Shown one piece after another: positions 43,059 to 52,156 of a stretch of DNA of 64,000 nt. The DNA is from Clavibacter sp. VKM Ac-2873 (GTDB taxonomy: Bacteria > Actinomycetota > Actinomycetes > Actinomycetales > Microbacteriaceae): NCBI RefSeq assembly GCF_015351075.1, contig NZ_JADKRS010000002.1:310001-374000 (forward strand), in the 5' to 3' direction. The position numbers and the translations under genes were made by a program. How positions within the stretch are numbered: position 1 is the stretch's first letter; each line of letters starts with the position of its first letter. The notes beneath the pieces were generated by a model. It saw only the letters and a list, made by a program, of their open reading frames with translations. It had not been told where the DNA came from and ran no database searches.

Positions 43059-44752
43059 GCGGCGCCGGCCTCCACGATCTCGCGCGCGGCGTCGAACCCG
43101 TCGACGGCCCCGCCCCCGGCCGGCTCCGGCGGACGCCCGGTCGCCTCGTCGGGCTCCGGGAACGACTCGGTCGCGTGCCACGCCTTGTTGGTGTCGTTGA
43201 TGTGCCGCTCCTCCTCGGTGAGCTCGACGTGCACGGGGATCCCGGGGTGCCCGCCGACCTTGATGAGGAACCGGCCGCGTCCCGGCGGCTCCTGGTCGGG
43301 CGACCAGCCGGGCGGGTTCTGCCACGACATCACGAGGTCCTGCTCCGAGCGCGACAGCGCCACCGCCTGCGTGAGCATCGACATCTCCGCGCGCGGCAGG
43401 CCGCCCGCGACGACCATGCCGGCGCGCTCGACGAAGCCGCGCGCCTTCATCCGGTCCTGCTCGTCGGCGAGCGCGAGGAGGTCCGACATGGTGTGCGTGA
43501 TCATCGCGAGCCCCACGCCGCGCTGCCGGTTGAGGCGCGTGAGCGAGTCGATGCGGTCGACGATGCCCTTGCCCACGCGGAGCGCGCGCCACAGCTCGTC
43601 CATCACGATGAGGTAGTGCCGGCGGGGCTGGAGGCCGGCGTCGGCGAGGGCGGTGGCGACGTTCACCGTGCCGAAGCCCTGCGACCAGCAGGCCAGGAGC
43701 ACGGCGGCCTGGAGGTCGGTGTCGGACTCGTCGATGGACGACACGTCGTAGACCACCGGCCGGTCGTGGCGCATGGCCACGTCGGTCTGCTGCGCGAAGA
43801 TCTCGCCCAGCCGGCCGCCGCGCGTGAGGCTGATGAGGCTGGCCTCGAGCCCGCGGGTGATCTCCTGGTACCGCCCGAGGTCGCCGCGGTCGACGGCCAC
43901 GTCGCGCACGGCGGGGTGGGCGTCCTGGATCACGCGCAGCAGGTCGGCGAGCACGGGCACGCCGGGGAACTCGTCGTCGAGCACGCGCAGGGCGGCGTCG
44001 ATGATCGACTCCTCCACGTCGTCGGGCGCCTGCTTGCGGAGGATCGTCAGCAGCGACGAGACCATGGTGTTGCGGCGCCCGTGCGCGTCGGCGATGAGGC
44101 GCTGCCGCTCCTGCTCGAAGCCCGCGGCGCGCAGCTGCTCGGCGGCCTCGATCGCGCCGCCCGGGTCCAGCACGTTGAGGTGCCCGCGGCCCCGGCCGAG
44201 CGTGATGACCTGGCCGTCGAGCGCGTGCACCATGTCGACGTAGTCGGGCTTGAGGTCGCCGAGCACCAGCGGCAGGTAGCCCATGCCGTCGCCGCCCACG
44301 CACATGCGGCGGATGAGGGTCGACTTGCCGAGGCCGGGGAGGCCGAGGGCGAAGATCGACGGGTTCGAGATGATCCCGGACTGGAACCAGGAGATCGGGT
44401 CGGCGCAGACGGTGGCGCCCGTGTCGAGGTGGAGGCCGAGCGGCACGCCGCTGATGGGGCTGCTGGATCCCACGGCGTACGGCCACAGGCCGCACACCTG
44501 CACGGTGGTGCCGCGCCACTCCGGGGCGGGCTGCACGAGCACGGTCTCGCCGCGGGCGCGCCCGAGCCAGCCGCGCGGGGAGGGACGGCGGTGGGAGCGG
44601 GCGGCGGTGCGGAGGGCGCGGCGCTCCGCCCGGGTGGGCCGCGGCGCCTCGGGACGGGCCTCGGCCTCCGCCGCCGAGCGCGCCGCCTCGGCGGCGATCC
44701 TGCGGGTGCGGCGGGTGGCGGCCCGGCGGGACCCCTGGTCAAGCGCGGGCAC
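43055..44752 (-). CDS. VirB4/TraC-like ATPase
   Basis: 565 residues: a very basic Ala/Arg-rich N-terminus (1-70), then the ATPase core with Walker A LGLPGLGKSTL (about 136-146), LVLGDLKPDYVDM, Walker B YLIVMDELWRAL and the arginine/Gln motif GLAMITHTMSDLL. It represents the C-terminal ATPase half of VirB4; the N-terminal half may be supplied by the SCO6880-type protein upstream, as in other actinobacterial systems. GTG at 44752 follows GAGAGGAG. Confidence 0.9.
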   Translation of the reverse strand: MPALDQGSRRAATRRTRRIAAEAARSAAEAEARPEAPRPTRAERRALRTAARSHRRPSPRGWLGRARGETVLVQPAPEWRGTTVQVCGLWPYAVGSSSPISGVPLGLHLDTGATVCADPISWFQSGIISNPSIFALGLPGLGKSTLIRRMCVGGDGMGYLPLVLGDLKPDYVDMVHALDGQVITLGRGRGHLNVLDPGGAIEAAEQLRAAGFEQERQRLIADAHGRRNTMVSSLLTILRKQAPDDVEESIIDAALRVLDDEFPGVPVLADLLRVIQDAHPAVRDVAVDRGDLGRYQEITRGLEASLISLTRGGRLGEIFAQQTDVAMRHDRPVVYDVSSIDESDTDLQAAVLLACWSQGFGTVNVATALADAGLQPRRHYLIVMDELWRALRVGKGIVDRIDSLTRLNRQRGVGLAMITHTMSDLLALADEQDRMKARGFVERAGMVVAGGLPRAEMSMLTQAVALSRSEQDLVMSWQNPPGWSPDQEPPGRGRFLIKVGGHPGIPVHVELTEEERHINDTNKAWHATESFPEPDEATGRPPEPAGGGAVDGFDAAREIVEAGAA

Positions 44753-44806
44753 GGGCGCTCCTCTCGTGGCGGGCGGCGGTCGCCGGGTGGGCGGTGGCGC
44801 GGCGGA

Positions 44807-46315
44807 TCACAGCTGGTCCCGGATGTCGTGCGGGATGGCGAGGTGCCGCGGCAGCACGAGGCCGAGCGGCAGGCCCGCGGCGAACGCCGAGTCCTGCGAG
44901 CCGTGCACGACGCGCAGGCGGATGCGGGCCTGCGCGGAGAGGCTGTCGACCGCGGCGCGCGCGTCCTCGATGGTCGCCGGATCCTGCACGGTGGCCGTCA
45001 CGACCATCCCGAAGTTGACGAGGCCGGCGCCGCCCGACTCCTCCGACTCGTTCGCGAAGGCCGCGATGACGTCCTTGCGCGACCGGCCGGTGGGGTTGCG
45101 CGTGGAGCCCACGAGGAACTCCGCGTCGCGCTTGTCGGCCTCGACGATGGCGGCGGCGCGCGCCGGGTCGATGGGCCGGTAGAGCATCGTGACGCGCTTG
45201 CGGGCGATGTGCCGGTGCGGCGCGAGCAGGCGGGACAGGATCGACTCGCCCACGTTCCCGCGCGGTGCCTGCGACATCATCCACGACACCGACAGCGCGG
45301 AGTCGTGTCGGTAGGAGTCCCACGCGGCCTGGTGCGCGGTCGGCCCGACCTCCGGCCAGTACAGCTCGGTGGCCTGGCCGGCGGAGTTCGCCTGGTCGAT
45401 GAGGATCGCGGCGGCCGGGTCGTACGCGATCCGCACCACCTCGCACAGGTCCTGCGCCGTGAGCGGGCGGGCGGCTCCGGCACCGGTGGAGGACAGGCCC
45501 GAGGTGAGGCCGGGCAGCCGGTAGGCGAGCTCGCGGCCCATCTCCTCGGCGCTGCGGCGGGCCGCGCCGGTGCGCGCGGCGCCCGCGAAGGTGATGGCGA
45601 CGTACGCCTTGATGGTCGCGGCGCCCGCCGGGTAGGTGGCCACGATCTTCCGCAGCACGCTCTTCGAGAACTCGGATCCGCGGTCGTCGATGCGTCCCAG
45701 CACCTCGGAGGCGAGCCGCGTGCCGGTGTCCGGCGCGGTCTCGAGCGTGACGGAGGCGGCCACGAGGCCGGGCTCGTCGGCGAGCGCCTCGAGCCAGGAG
45801 CCCCACTCGGCCACCCAGATGTCGACCTGCTCCTGGTCGACGAGCGCGGATCCGTCGGGCTCCGCCCCCAGCACGACCGTGAAGTCGTTGGTCGAGGGCA
45901 CCTCGATGAGCGCGAACGGCCGCCCGTAGGAGTCCTTCCACTCGGTGAGGCGGGATCCCGCGGCGAGGCCCGGCAGCTGCGCCGTGCCCCACTCCGCGAA
46001 GCCCAGCGGCCCCGAGCGGTAGAGGTGCGCGCCGCGGTTGCGGGCGAACAGCCAGCCCGCGCGGTTCATGATCCGGATCATCCCCGACTCCCCGTGCTTG
46101 TCCTTGACCGCGACGGCGGCGAGCACGCCGGCGAACACCGCCGCCGTGATCACCCCGGCGACGAGTCCCTTGTTGGTGGCGACGATGATGACCATCACGG
46201 CCCCGGCGAACCCGAACATGGTCGGGAACATGCCGAGCCCGCCGACGCCGCGGGTGCGCGGCTTCCGCCAGTTGCCGTACGTGCGCGCGGTGGCGCGGCC
46301 CTCGATGGCGCTCAT
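44807..46315 (-). CDS. SCO6880-family (PrgI-fused) type IV secretion protein
   Basis: 502 residues with two TM helices near the N-terminus (about 30-70; GLGMFPTMFGFAGAVMVIIVA, shown in part) resembling PrgI/VirB3. A long soluble region with AEWGSWLEALADEPGLV and SVSWMMSQAPRGNV follows, and then a C-terminal HDIRDQL. I assign it to the SCO6880 family of actinobacterial conjugation proteins, which combine VirB3- and VirB4-N-terminal-like parts. SD sequence is weak. It lies 54 bp upstream of the VirB4-like gene. Confidence 0.85.
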   Translation of the reverse strand: MSAIEGRATARTYGNWRKPRTRGVGGLGMFPTMFGFAGAVMVIIVATNKGLVAGVITAAVFAGVLAAVAVKDKHGESGMIRIMNRAGWLFARNRGAHLYRSGPLGFAEWGTAQLPGLAAGSRLTEWKDSYGRPFALIEVPSTNDFTVVLGAEPDGSALVDQEQVDIWVAEWGSWLEALADEPGLVAASVTLETAPDTGTRLASEVLGRIDDRGSEFSKSVLRKIVATYPAGAATIKAYVAITFAGAARTGAARRSAEEMGRELAYRLPGLTSGLSSTGAGAARPLTAQDLCEVVRIAYDPAAAILIDQANSAGQATELYWPEVGPTAHQAAWDSYRHDSALSVSWMMSQAPRGNVGESILSRLLAPHRHIARKRVTMLYRPIDPARAAAIVEADKRDAEFLVGSTRNPTGRSRKDVIAAFANESEESGGAGLVNFGMVVTATVQDPATIEDARAAVDSLSAQARIRLRVVHGSQDSAFAAGLPLGLVLPRHLAIPHDIRDQL

Positions 46316-46327
46316 GGATCCGTGTCC

Positions 46328-47881
46328 CTACCTGGCCCCCGAGGGGCCCTCTCCCGCGGCGTCCTCGACGGCGCCCTTGGTGGCGTGCGCGGCCTTCTTG
46401 GCACCCTCGGCGAGCTTCGCGACGCCGAGCGCGGCGAGCCCGACGGGGCCCGCGACCGCGGCTCCGGCGGCGGCCGCTCCGCCGGCGGCGCCGCCCGCTG
46501 CCGCGCCGCTCGCGCCGGCGCCGGCCTTGGCTCCGGCAGCCGCGCCCTTGGCGGCGGTGCCGCTGCGTGCGCCGGCGCTGGCGTTGGCCGCGCCGGAGGG
46601 GCCGCCGCCCGCGCCTGAGCCGCCGCCTCCACCGCTGTTCGAACGGCTCGCCATGGATCCGGCCTGCTTGATCGCCCCGGAGGCCGCCTCGCCGGCCCCG
46701 CCCATCACGGCGCCCGCGACGGCGGCGCCGGACACCCCGCCCGCGGGGGCGACCATCGGCGCGATGAACCGCATGAGCGCGGGCAGCGCGATCAGCGCGA
46801 TGAGCATGAGCGCGACCCCGGTGAGCACGGCCCAAATGCCCTGCCCGTCCTTCGCGAACAGGTCGGTGCCGATGAGGCGGAACGCGGCGGCGTAGACGAG
46901 GGCGGCTGCCGGCTTGTAGAGGATGAACGCGGTCAGCCATCCGAGCGACTTGCGGAACCACTGGTTCCCGGTCGGCGTGTTCGTGAAGCTCGCGGTGAGC
47001 GGCAGGATCCCGGCGAGGAGGACGAGCATCGCCGACCGGACGATCATCATGGCGATCTGCACGTACGAGATGAGGATCGCGATGAGGGCGAGGATCAGGA
47101 CGCCGATCGTCCCCAAGGGCGACTGCGCGGTGAGCTGCATCATGAGCGCGATGTTGCTGCCGAAGCAGTTGCCGCCGACGTCCGCCACATCGCACTTGGT
47201 CGCCGCGTTCAGCACGCCGACCGCGAAGGCGTCACCGAGCCGGACGGCCAGCTGGATCACCGTGAGCCCGATGGTGGAGACCATCACGAGGGTGACCAGG
47301 GACCGGAGCAGCTCGCGGACCGGCTCCGCCCGCTGCGTCCACGCCAGCCGGATCCCCGCGAGGATCACCGACCCGACCGCCATCGCGAGGACGACGAACC
47401 ACGTCGAGTTCTGCAAGAAACCCACGGCTGTGGTGGATCCGTCCGGAGCCGTCTTCGGAATGACCCAGGCGACCAGGGATGACGCGCTGGTGATGAGGAA
47501 GACGCCGCCGAGCACCAGCCCGAGCCGCCCGAGGGCGTCCATGCCCGTCTCCGAGGATCGGGCGCGCATGTAGAGGATCGCGAACCCGATGATCGAGAGG
47601 ACGGCCACGACGAGCCCGATCCACGCGACGTACCCGAGCAGCGTGTCGAAGTCGCCCGTGACGGTCGAGTTCGGCTCGTAGCCGACGGTCGAGCCCTCGC
47701 CCTTCGTGAACTGCGGCCCCGGTATGTAGACCCACATGGTGCCGAGGGATGCGACGACCTTGCCGAAGGTCTCGAGCGCGGCGTCCATCAGCTGTTCGAG
47801 CGTGTTCTTCGCGCCTTGCTCGATGGCCGATGCGATCGCATCGGTCCCGCAGCCCACCAGATCGCCGAACCCGCAGGACAT
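46328..47881 (-). CDS. VirB6/TrbL-like polytopic type IV secretion protein
   Basis: 517 residues with about seven TM helices between residues 60 and 380, including YVAWIGLVVAVLSIIGFAIL and LVLLAGILPLTASF. A ~130-residue Gly/Ala/Ser-rich tail, unusual in its low complexity, follows. The N-terminus has MSCGFGDLVGCGTDA, and two Cys (CDVADVGGNC) lie in a predicted external loop. TrbL/VirB6 proteins form the inner-membrane channel. ATG at 47881 lies 1 bp after the stop of the VirB8-like gene. Confidence 0.85.
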   Translation of the reverse strand: MSCGFGDLVGCGTDAIASAIEQGAKNTLEQLMDAALETFGKVVASLGTMWVYIPGPQFTKGEGSTVGYEPNSTVTGDFDTLLGYVAWIGLVVAVLSIIGFAILYMRARSSETGMDALGRLGLVLGGVFLITSASSLVAWVIPKTAPDGSTTAVGFLQNSTWFVVLAMAVGSVILAGIRLAWTQRAEPVRELLRSLVTLVMVSTIGLTVIQLAVRLGDAFAVGVLNAATKCDVADVGGNCFGSNIALMMQLTAQSPLGTIGVLILALIAILISYVQIAMMIVRSAMLVLLAGILPLTASFTNTPTGNQWFRKSLGWLTAFILYKPAAALVYAAAFRLIGTDLFAKDGQGIWAVLTGVALMLIALIALPALMRFIAPMVAPAGGVSGAAVAGAVMGGAGEAASGAIKQAGSMASRSNSGGGGGSGAGGGPSGAANASAGARSGTAAKGAAAGAKAGAGASGAAAGGAAGGAAAAGAAVAGPVGLAALGVAKLAEGAKKAAHATKGAVEDAAGEGPSGAR

Positions 47882-47882
47882 G

Positions 47883-48641
47883 TCAGGCCCCGGCCCACGG
47901 GATGTAGCCGCCCAGGCTCTGGATCTGCGAGGGGTCGAGCGGGAGCGTGCCGTCGTCGGCGAGCTCGATCTTCCAGTCGCCGTCCTCCCACCGCATGACG
48001 ATCGGGAAGCTGACGAGGGCGCCGCCCTTGCTCGTGATCGCGGTGGCCACGTCGACGGTCGCCTCGGAGCCCGAATACGCCGAGATCTTGAAGCCGGCGA
48101 CCTGGAGACGTCCGTCCGAGGACGAGCTGGGGGAAGCGAGCGACTTGGCTGCTGCCGCTTTGCCAGGACCCTGGGCGGCAAGGTCGGCGATGCGCGTCCT
48201 CAGTCGTCCGTCGGTCGACTGCCCCATGTAGTTGACGACCGCGTACAGGGCGCCCTTTGCGGTATGCGCGTAGCACGTGCGCAGCCCGCCCGAGTCGGTC
48301 CGGCCCGGGCCCGCGCCCTGAGGGTCGTCCGGCACAGCGACCGTGCCGACGAGCTTCCACGTCGTCGCGGGAGCGGTGTCGAGCGAACTCGTCTCCTCGT
48401 ACCCCGGGAGGCCGCACACGGAAGCGGCGCCCTCCGGCAGCGCGGACGCACTCGGCGACGCGGGCGTCTCCGGCTCCGCGGCAGCGGTCGTATCGCTCGT
48501 CGGCGCCGCGGCGGGAGTCCCGCCGCCCGAGAACGCGCCCGTCGCCGCCGCGATGCCACCGGCCACGAGGACGAGGGCGAGGAAGGCCGCGATGGCGATC
48601 CAGAGCGGGCGCTTGTGGAAGGGCGTGGCGGGGGTGCTCAT
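47883..48641 (-). CDS. VirB8-like candidate, second tandem copy
   Basis: 252 residues: short basic N-terminus, one TM helix (about 13-35), an Ala/Pro/Thr linker, then an exported domain with CGLPGYEETSSL, CYAHTAKGALYAVVNYMG, VAGFKISAYSGSEATVDVA and RWEDGDWKIELADDG. The topology and the NTF2-like strand order at the C-terminus fit VirB8, but I recognise it mainly as an actinobacterial conjugation-locus family. It is a paralog of the next gene upstream, with shared N-terminus, CGLPGYE and C-terminal LGGYIP. SD GAGAGGAT precedes the ATG. Confidence 0.7.
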   Translation of the reverse strand: MSTPATPFHKRPLWIAIAAFLALVLVAGGIAAATGAFSGGGTPAAAPTSDTTAAAEPETPASPSASALPEGAASVCGLPGYEETSSLDTAPATTWKLVGTVAVPDDPQGAGPGRTDSGGLRTCYAHTAKGALYAVVNYMGQSTDGRLRTRIADLAAQGPGKAAAAKSLASPSSSSDGRLQVAGFKISAYSGSEATVDVATAITSKGGALVSFPIVMRWEDGDWKIELADDGTLPLDPSQIQSLGGYIPWAGA

Positions 48642-48722
48642 GAGGATCCTCTCGGGAGGGCGGGAAGGGGCTGCTGGACTTTCGTGGTGAGGGGCATCTC
48701 GCTGATGTGGTCGGCCACGGCG

Positions 48723-49484
48723 TCACACCCCCGCGAACGGGATGTAGCCCCCGAGGCTCGTGAGCGAGGACGGCTTGATGGGCGGACCGTCCTTGCCGAA
48801 CACGATCTTCCAGTCGCCGTGCTCCCAGCGGAGGACGACCGGCATGCTGGCCAGCTGAGGGCTGTCGGTCGAGTAGGAGAGCGCGAGGTCGACCGTGACC
48901 TCGTCGGCGGAGTACCGGTCGATCTTGAATCCGGCGACCTGCACCCGGGAGCCGTCGGACGCGTCCGGAGCCTTGGCGGTGGGGCCGGCCGACCGCGCCA
49001 AGTCCTTGGCATCACCGTCGGCCAGGAGTTCGTAGATGCGCGGGAAGTTGCGGGTGTCGGTGCCCGAGGCGAGGAAGTTGACGCTCGCGAACAGGGCACC
49101 GGCCGCCGTGTGCGCGAAGCAGGTGGTGAACCTGCCGCCGTCCTCGATTTCCCCGGGCCCCGTCGTGGTCGTGTCTTGGGGGACGGCGGTGGTGCCGATG
49201 ATCTCCCACTGCGCTTTCGGAGCGGTGGTGAGCGAGCTCGTCTCCTCGTAACCCGGCAGGCCGCAGACGGAAGCGGCGCCGTCCGGGAGCGCAGGTGCGC
49301 TCGTCGAGGTGTCCGCCTCCGTTGCAGCGACCGCGTCGCCCGTCGGCGCCGCGACCGGCGCCCCGCCGCCCGAGAACGCGCCCGTCGCCACCGCGATGCC
49401 GCCGCCCACCAGGATCAGCGCGAGGAGCGCGGCGATCGCGATCAGGAGCGTGCGCGTGCGGGCGGGCGTGGCGGGGGTGCTCAA
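48723..49484 (-). CDS. VirB8-like candidate, first tandem copy
   Basis: 253 residues with the same plan as its downstream paralog: TM helix (about 13-35), linker, CGLPGYEETSSLTTAPKAQW, CFAHTAAGALFASVNFLA, and RWEHGDWKIVFGKDG near the end. The start is TTG at 49484, with GAGAGGAT 6 bp upstream; the residues STPATP after it match the paralog's start exactly, which supports TTG. The two copies may form heteromers in the channel or have different roles. Confidence 0.72.
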   Translation of the reverse strand: MSTPATPARTRTLLIAIAALLALILVGGGIAVATGAFSGGGAPVAAPTGDAVAATEADTSTSAPALPDGAASVCGLPGYEETSSLTTAPKAQWEIIGTTAVPQDTTTTGPGEIEDGGRFTTCFAHTAAGALFASVNFLASGTDTRNFPRIYELLADGDAKDLARSAGPTAKAPDASDGSRVQVAGFKIDRYSADEVTVDLALSYSTDSPQLASMPVVLRWEHGDWKIVFGKDGPPIKPSSLTSLGGYIPFAGV

Positions 49485-49529
49485 CGGGATCCTCTCGGGG
49501 AGCGGGCGGCGGGGAAGCGGGAGGTCGCG

Positions 49530-49853
49530 CTACGCGATGACGAAGCTCACGAGCGACGCGGCGCCGAGGCCGAGGAAGAGGCCGAAGCCGATCTTGATGA
49601 GGCGCTCCTGGATCTCGCCGCCCTCGTGCCGGTTGTTGCGGAAGAGCATCGCGCCGGTGGCGATGAGGGAGAGCACCGCGAGGGGCAGGAGCACCCACTT
49701 CGCGATGCCGATGATGCGGCCGAACTTCTCGGTCCAGTCGTCGGGGGCCGAGGCCTGGCCGTCGGGCACGTCGATGGCGACGGCGTCCATGGCGTGGTGG
49801 ATGTGCGCCGACGCCTGGTGGACGGCGTCGAGCGCGAGGAGCGTGGGGGACAT
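49530..49853 (-). CDS. VirB2/TrbC-like small two-helix protein
   Basis: 107 residues: an amphipathic N-terminus, a TM helix at about 48-68 (WVLLPLAVLSLIATGAML), a short polar loop (RNNRHEGGE) and a second TM at about 84-105. Size and hairpin topology fit VirB2/TrbC pilin-like subunits of actinobacterial systems. It has no cleavable signal peptide. ATG at 49853 is near the GGGGAC of its leader. Confidence 0.7.
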   Translation of the reverse strand: MSPTLLALDAVHQASAHIHHAMDAVAIDVPDGQASAPDDWTEKFGRIIGIAKWVLLPLAVLSLIATGAMLFRNNRHEGGEIQERLIKIGFGLFLGLGAASLVSFVIA

Positions 49854-49882
49854 GCGGGGGACCTCTCGTGGAAGGGGGGGGA

Positions 49883-50494
49883 TCAGCGGGGGGATGAGGT
49901 GAGCTGCAGGTCGGCGAGGAGCCGCTGGTGCTCTCGGCCCATGTCGGCGGGATCCGCGGGGCCGAGGCGCCAGGCGTCGATCCACGGCAGGGTCCACGCG
50001 CGCGGGTACCCGCCGGCGACGAGCTGCTCGAGCTGGCGGAGCTCCTTGGGGCGGCGGCCCGGCGCATCGGCCACGAGCACGAGGCCGAGCAGGTCGACGA
50101 GGCCGGCGACCTGGCCCGATGCCCACTCGCGGGCGACGCGCTGCGCCGCGAGGAGGCCGGAGTGGTCGGTGCGGGCGACGACGACCACGCGCGAGGCGGG
50201 GGATCCGGCAGGCGGCGCGGGCCAGGCGTGGTCGGCGGCGCGGGATCCGGCGGCGAGGCGCGCGAGGGTGGTCTCGCCGGCGCCGCCGTGGGCGCCGACC
50301 CACCAGAGGTCGGCGGTCGCGACCTGGGACCGGACGGGCAGCCGGTCGGGGGCTGGGGGCGCGGCGACCGTGGCCGGCTGCGGTGCGCGGGGGCCGCGGA
50401 GCCGCTCGCGCCGGGTGAGGGGCGGTGCGTCGGACGCGGGGACGTCGACGACCGCGGGCGCGCCGATGACCCACGGATTGCCGCTGTCGCTCAT
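49883..50494 (-). CDS. DUF6668-like protein with degenerate P-loop
   Basis: 203 residues. A Pro/Arg-rich N-terminal third is followed by WWVGAHGGAGETTLARL (64-80), a P-loop-like site with Glu74 where Walker A has Lys. VVVVARTDHSGLLAAQRVA and LVLVADAPGRRP resemble the core of a ParA/SIMIBI fold. Members of the DUF6668 group I recall share this G-x-G-E change, so it is probably a non-hydrolysing relative. ATG at 50494 follows CGAGGG. It is divergent from the true ParA-type gene. Confidence 0.75.
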   Translation of the reverse strand: MSDSGNPWVIGAPAVVDVPASDAPPLTRRERLRGPRAPQPATVAAPPAPDRLPVRSQVATADLWWVGAHGGAGETTLARLAAGSRAADHAWPAPPAGSPASRVVVVARTDHSGLLAAQRVAREWASGQVAGLVDLLGLVLVADAPGRRPKELRQLEQLVAGGYPRAWTLPWIDAWRLGPADPADMGREHQRLLADLQLTSSPR

Positions 50495-50587
50495 CCCTCG
50501 CCCATCCACCCGTCGGGTCTCGTGCTCGCGGCACGCGTGATCCACCGGGCGGGGGATGTGACACGTCGCTGCACGGTGATGCTGTCA

Positions 50588-50614
50588 AAGTGCTTGCGCA
50601 GACGCAAGTGCTTG
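50588..50614. repeat. overlapping inverted and direct repeat in the divergent promoter region
   Basis: CTTGCG-CAGA-CGCAAG forms an inverted repeat (50593-50608), and AAGTGCTTG is repeated at 50588-50596 and 50606-50614, 18 bp apart. The site lies between the DUF6668-like and ParA-type genes (intergenic 50495-50758, 264 bp). It could be an operator, a ParB/parS-like site or part of an oriT. A more AT-rich CGCATTTTCCG follows at 50623. Confidence 0.45.
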
Positions 50615-50758
50615 ATCCTGCTCGCATTTTCCGTGAGACTGTCTCGCCGTCGTCGATCCTGGCGGGCACGACCGCTCGAGCGGGCCGGCTCTCCACACGG
50701 GGCGCCCGGCATCTCGACCCGAACGACCCGCACGACGCCCCCTCACCGAGAGCCGCAG

Positions 50759-52156
50759 ATGACCGACGCCCCGACCGTGCCCGCCTTCCCCCGCATCGAC
50801 GCCACCATCACGCCCACCGTCGGCGGTCGGGCCACCGGTGTCCTCACCGTCAACGGGGTCGCGACGCCGTTCGCGGAGGCCGCCGAGGAGGAGATCCGGC
50901 GCGGCATCCTGACGAGCGTGCGCGGCATCGCCGAGCAGATGCAGCGCGCGGTGCGGCTCACGACGCTCGACCGCTACGGATCGCAGGCGCTCGCCGTGGC
51001 GGCGGACGGCACGATCGAGGCGCTCAGCGAGCTCGACCGCGCGGAGGCCATCGCGGAGCCGGCGGTCGTTCCCCCGAGCGGCGCCGGGCACGCAGCCCCC
51101 GCTGCGCCCATCGCCGCCTCCGCTGCGGCGCCCGTGGCCGGCGCCCACGCGACGCCCGTCCCCGCGGTGGTCGCACCGGTCCCCGTCGCGGTCGCGTCCA
51201 CGCCCGCCGCCGACGCGGATCCGCCGCTCACCCGCCGCGCCGCCCGCCAGTCCTTCCTCACGCGCGAGGAGGTGGAGGAGCCCGCGTCCCAGGGCATGCG
51301 CGGCACCCTCACGCGGCTCGGGATCCGCATGTCGCCGTCCGAGGCGGAGCGCCGCGAGCGCGAGTGGACCCGCCTCGTGAGCCAGCACTGGCCCGGCCCC
51401 CGCACCGTCGCGGTGGTCAACGGCAAGGGCGGGGTGGGCAAGACCATGTCCACGATCTGCCTCGCCTCCGTCTTCGCGCGCCACGGCGGCGCGGGTGTCC
51501 TCGCCTGGGACAACAACCAGACGCGCGGCACCCTCGGCTGGAGCACGGAGCAGGGGCCGCACGACGCGAGCATCCTCGACCTCCTGCCGCAGGTGGACCG
51601 GCTCCTCGGCACGGGCGCGCAGTCCGCCGACCTCGCCCACTTCGTGCACCACCAGACCCGCGACCGCTACGACGTGCTGCGCTCGAAGCCCGAGGTGCTC
51701 GCCACCCAGCAGCGCTTCGACGACACCACGGTCGACCTCATCCACGCGGTCGCCGCCAAGTTCTACCGGCTCGTGCTCATCGACTCGGGCAACGACGAGA
51801 CCGACCCGATGTGGCTGCGCGCCATCGAGCGGGCCGACCAGATCGTGGTGCCGACCATCGGCGAGGCCAAGGCGGCGGAGTCGGCGGCCCTCCTCATCGA
51901 GGGGCTCGCGGAGCGCGGCGGCCACTTCGCGGACCTCGCGGAGCGCGCGGTCGTGGTGGTCAGCGCGCACAAGCACGACCTCGCCCCCGCCGAGCTCGCG
52001 AAGATCTCCGACGGCTTCGCGCCGCTCGCCCGCGACGTGGTCACGGTGCCCTACGACCCGGCGCTCGGCGCGGACGTCCTCAACTACGGCGCGCTCCGGG
52101 CGTCCACGCAGCGGGCCTGGCTCCGCGCGGGGGCGGCCGTGGCCCGGGGCCTCTGA
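50759..52156 (+). CDS. ParA/MinD-type ATPase of the secretion locus
   Basis: 465 residues. The N-terminal ~150 residues include LTSVRGIAEQMQRAVRL and a Pro/Ala linker, then the ATPase domain (about 215-465) with deviant Walker A NGKGGVGKTMS (221-231), WDNNQTRGTLGWS, LVLIDSGNDETDPMW and VVPTIGEAKAAESAALL. Such ATPases position plasmids or secretion machinery; the linkage argues for the latter or for element partition. The stop shares one base with the next ATG (TGATG). Confidence 0.87.
   Translation: MTDAPTVPAFPRIDATITPTVGGRATGVLTVNGVATPFAEAAEEEIRRGILTSVRGIAEQMQRAVRLTTLDRYGSQALAVAADGTIEALSELDRAEAIAEPAVVPPSGAGHAAPAAPIAASAAAPVAGAHATPVPAVVAPVPVAVASTPAADADPPLTRRAARQSFLTREEVEEPASQGMRGTLTRLGIRMSPSEAERREREWTRLVSQHWPGPRTVAVVNGKGGVGKTMSTICLASVFARHGGAGVLAWDNNQTRGTLGWSTEQGPHDASILDLLPQVDRLLGTGAQSADLAHFVHHQTRDRYDVLRSKPEVLATQQRFDDTTVDLIHAVAAKFYRLVLIDSGNDETDPMWLRAIERADQIVVPTIGEAKAAESAALLIEGLAERGGHFADLAERAVVVVSAHKHDLAPAELAKISDGFAPLARDVVTVPYDPALGADVLNYGALRASTQRAWLRAGAAVARGL

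Noticed and set aside
43175-46618. Long open frame (over 1,100 codons) on the plus strand opposite the secretion genes
   Set aside because: Antisense shadow of GC-rich genes: composition is Arg/Ala/Gly/His repeats without domains, and the minus strand holds clear ATPase motifs.
47883-49484. Secreted DUF proteins unrelated to secretion
   Set aside because: Their TM-plus-exported-domain topology, location and tandem organisation fit the type IV locus better, although the VirB8 label remains tentative.
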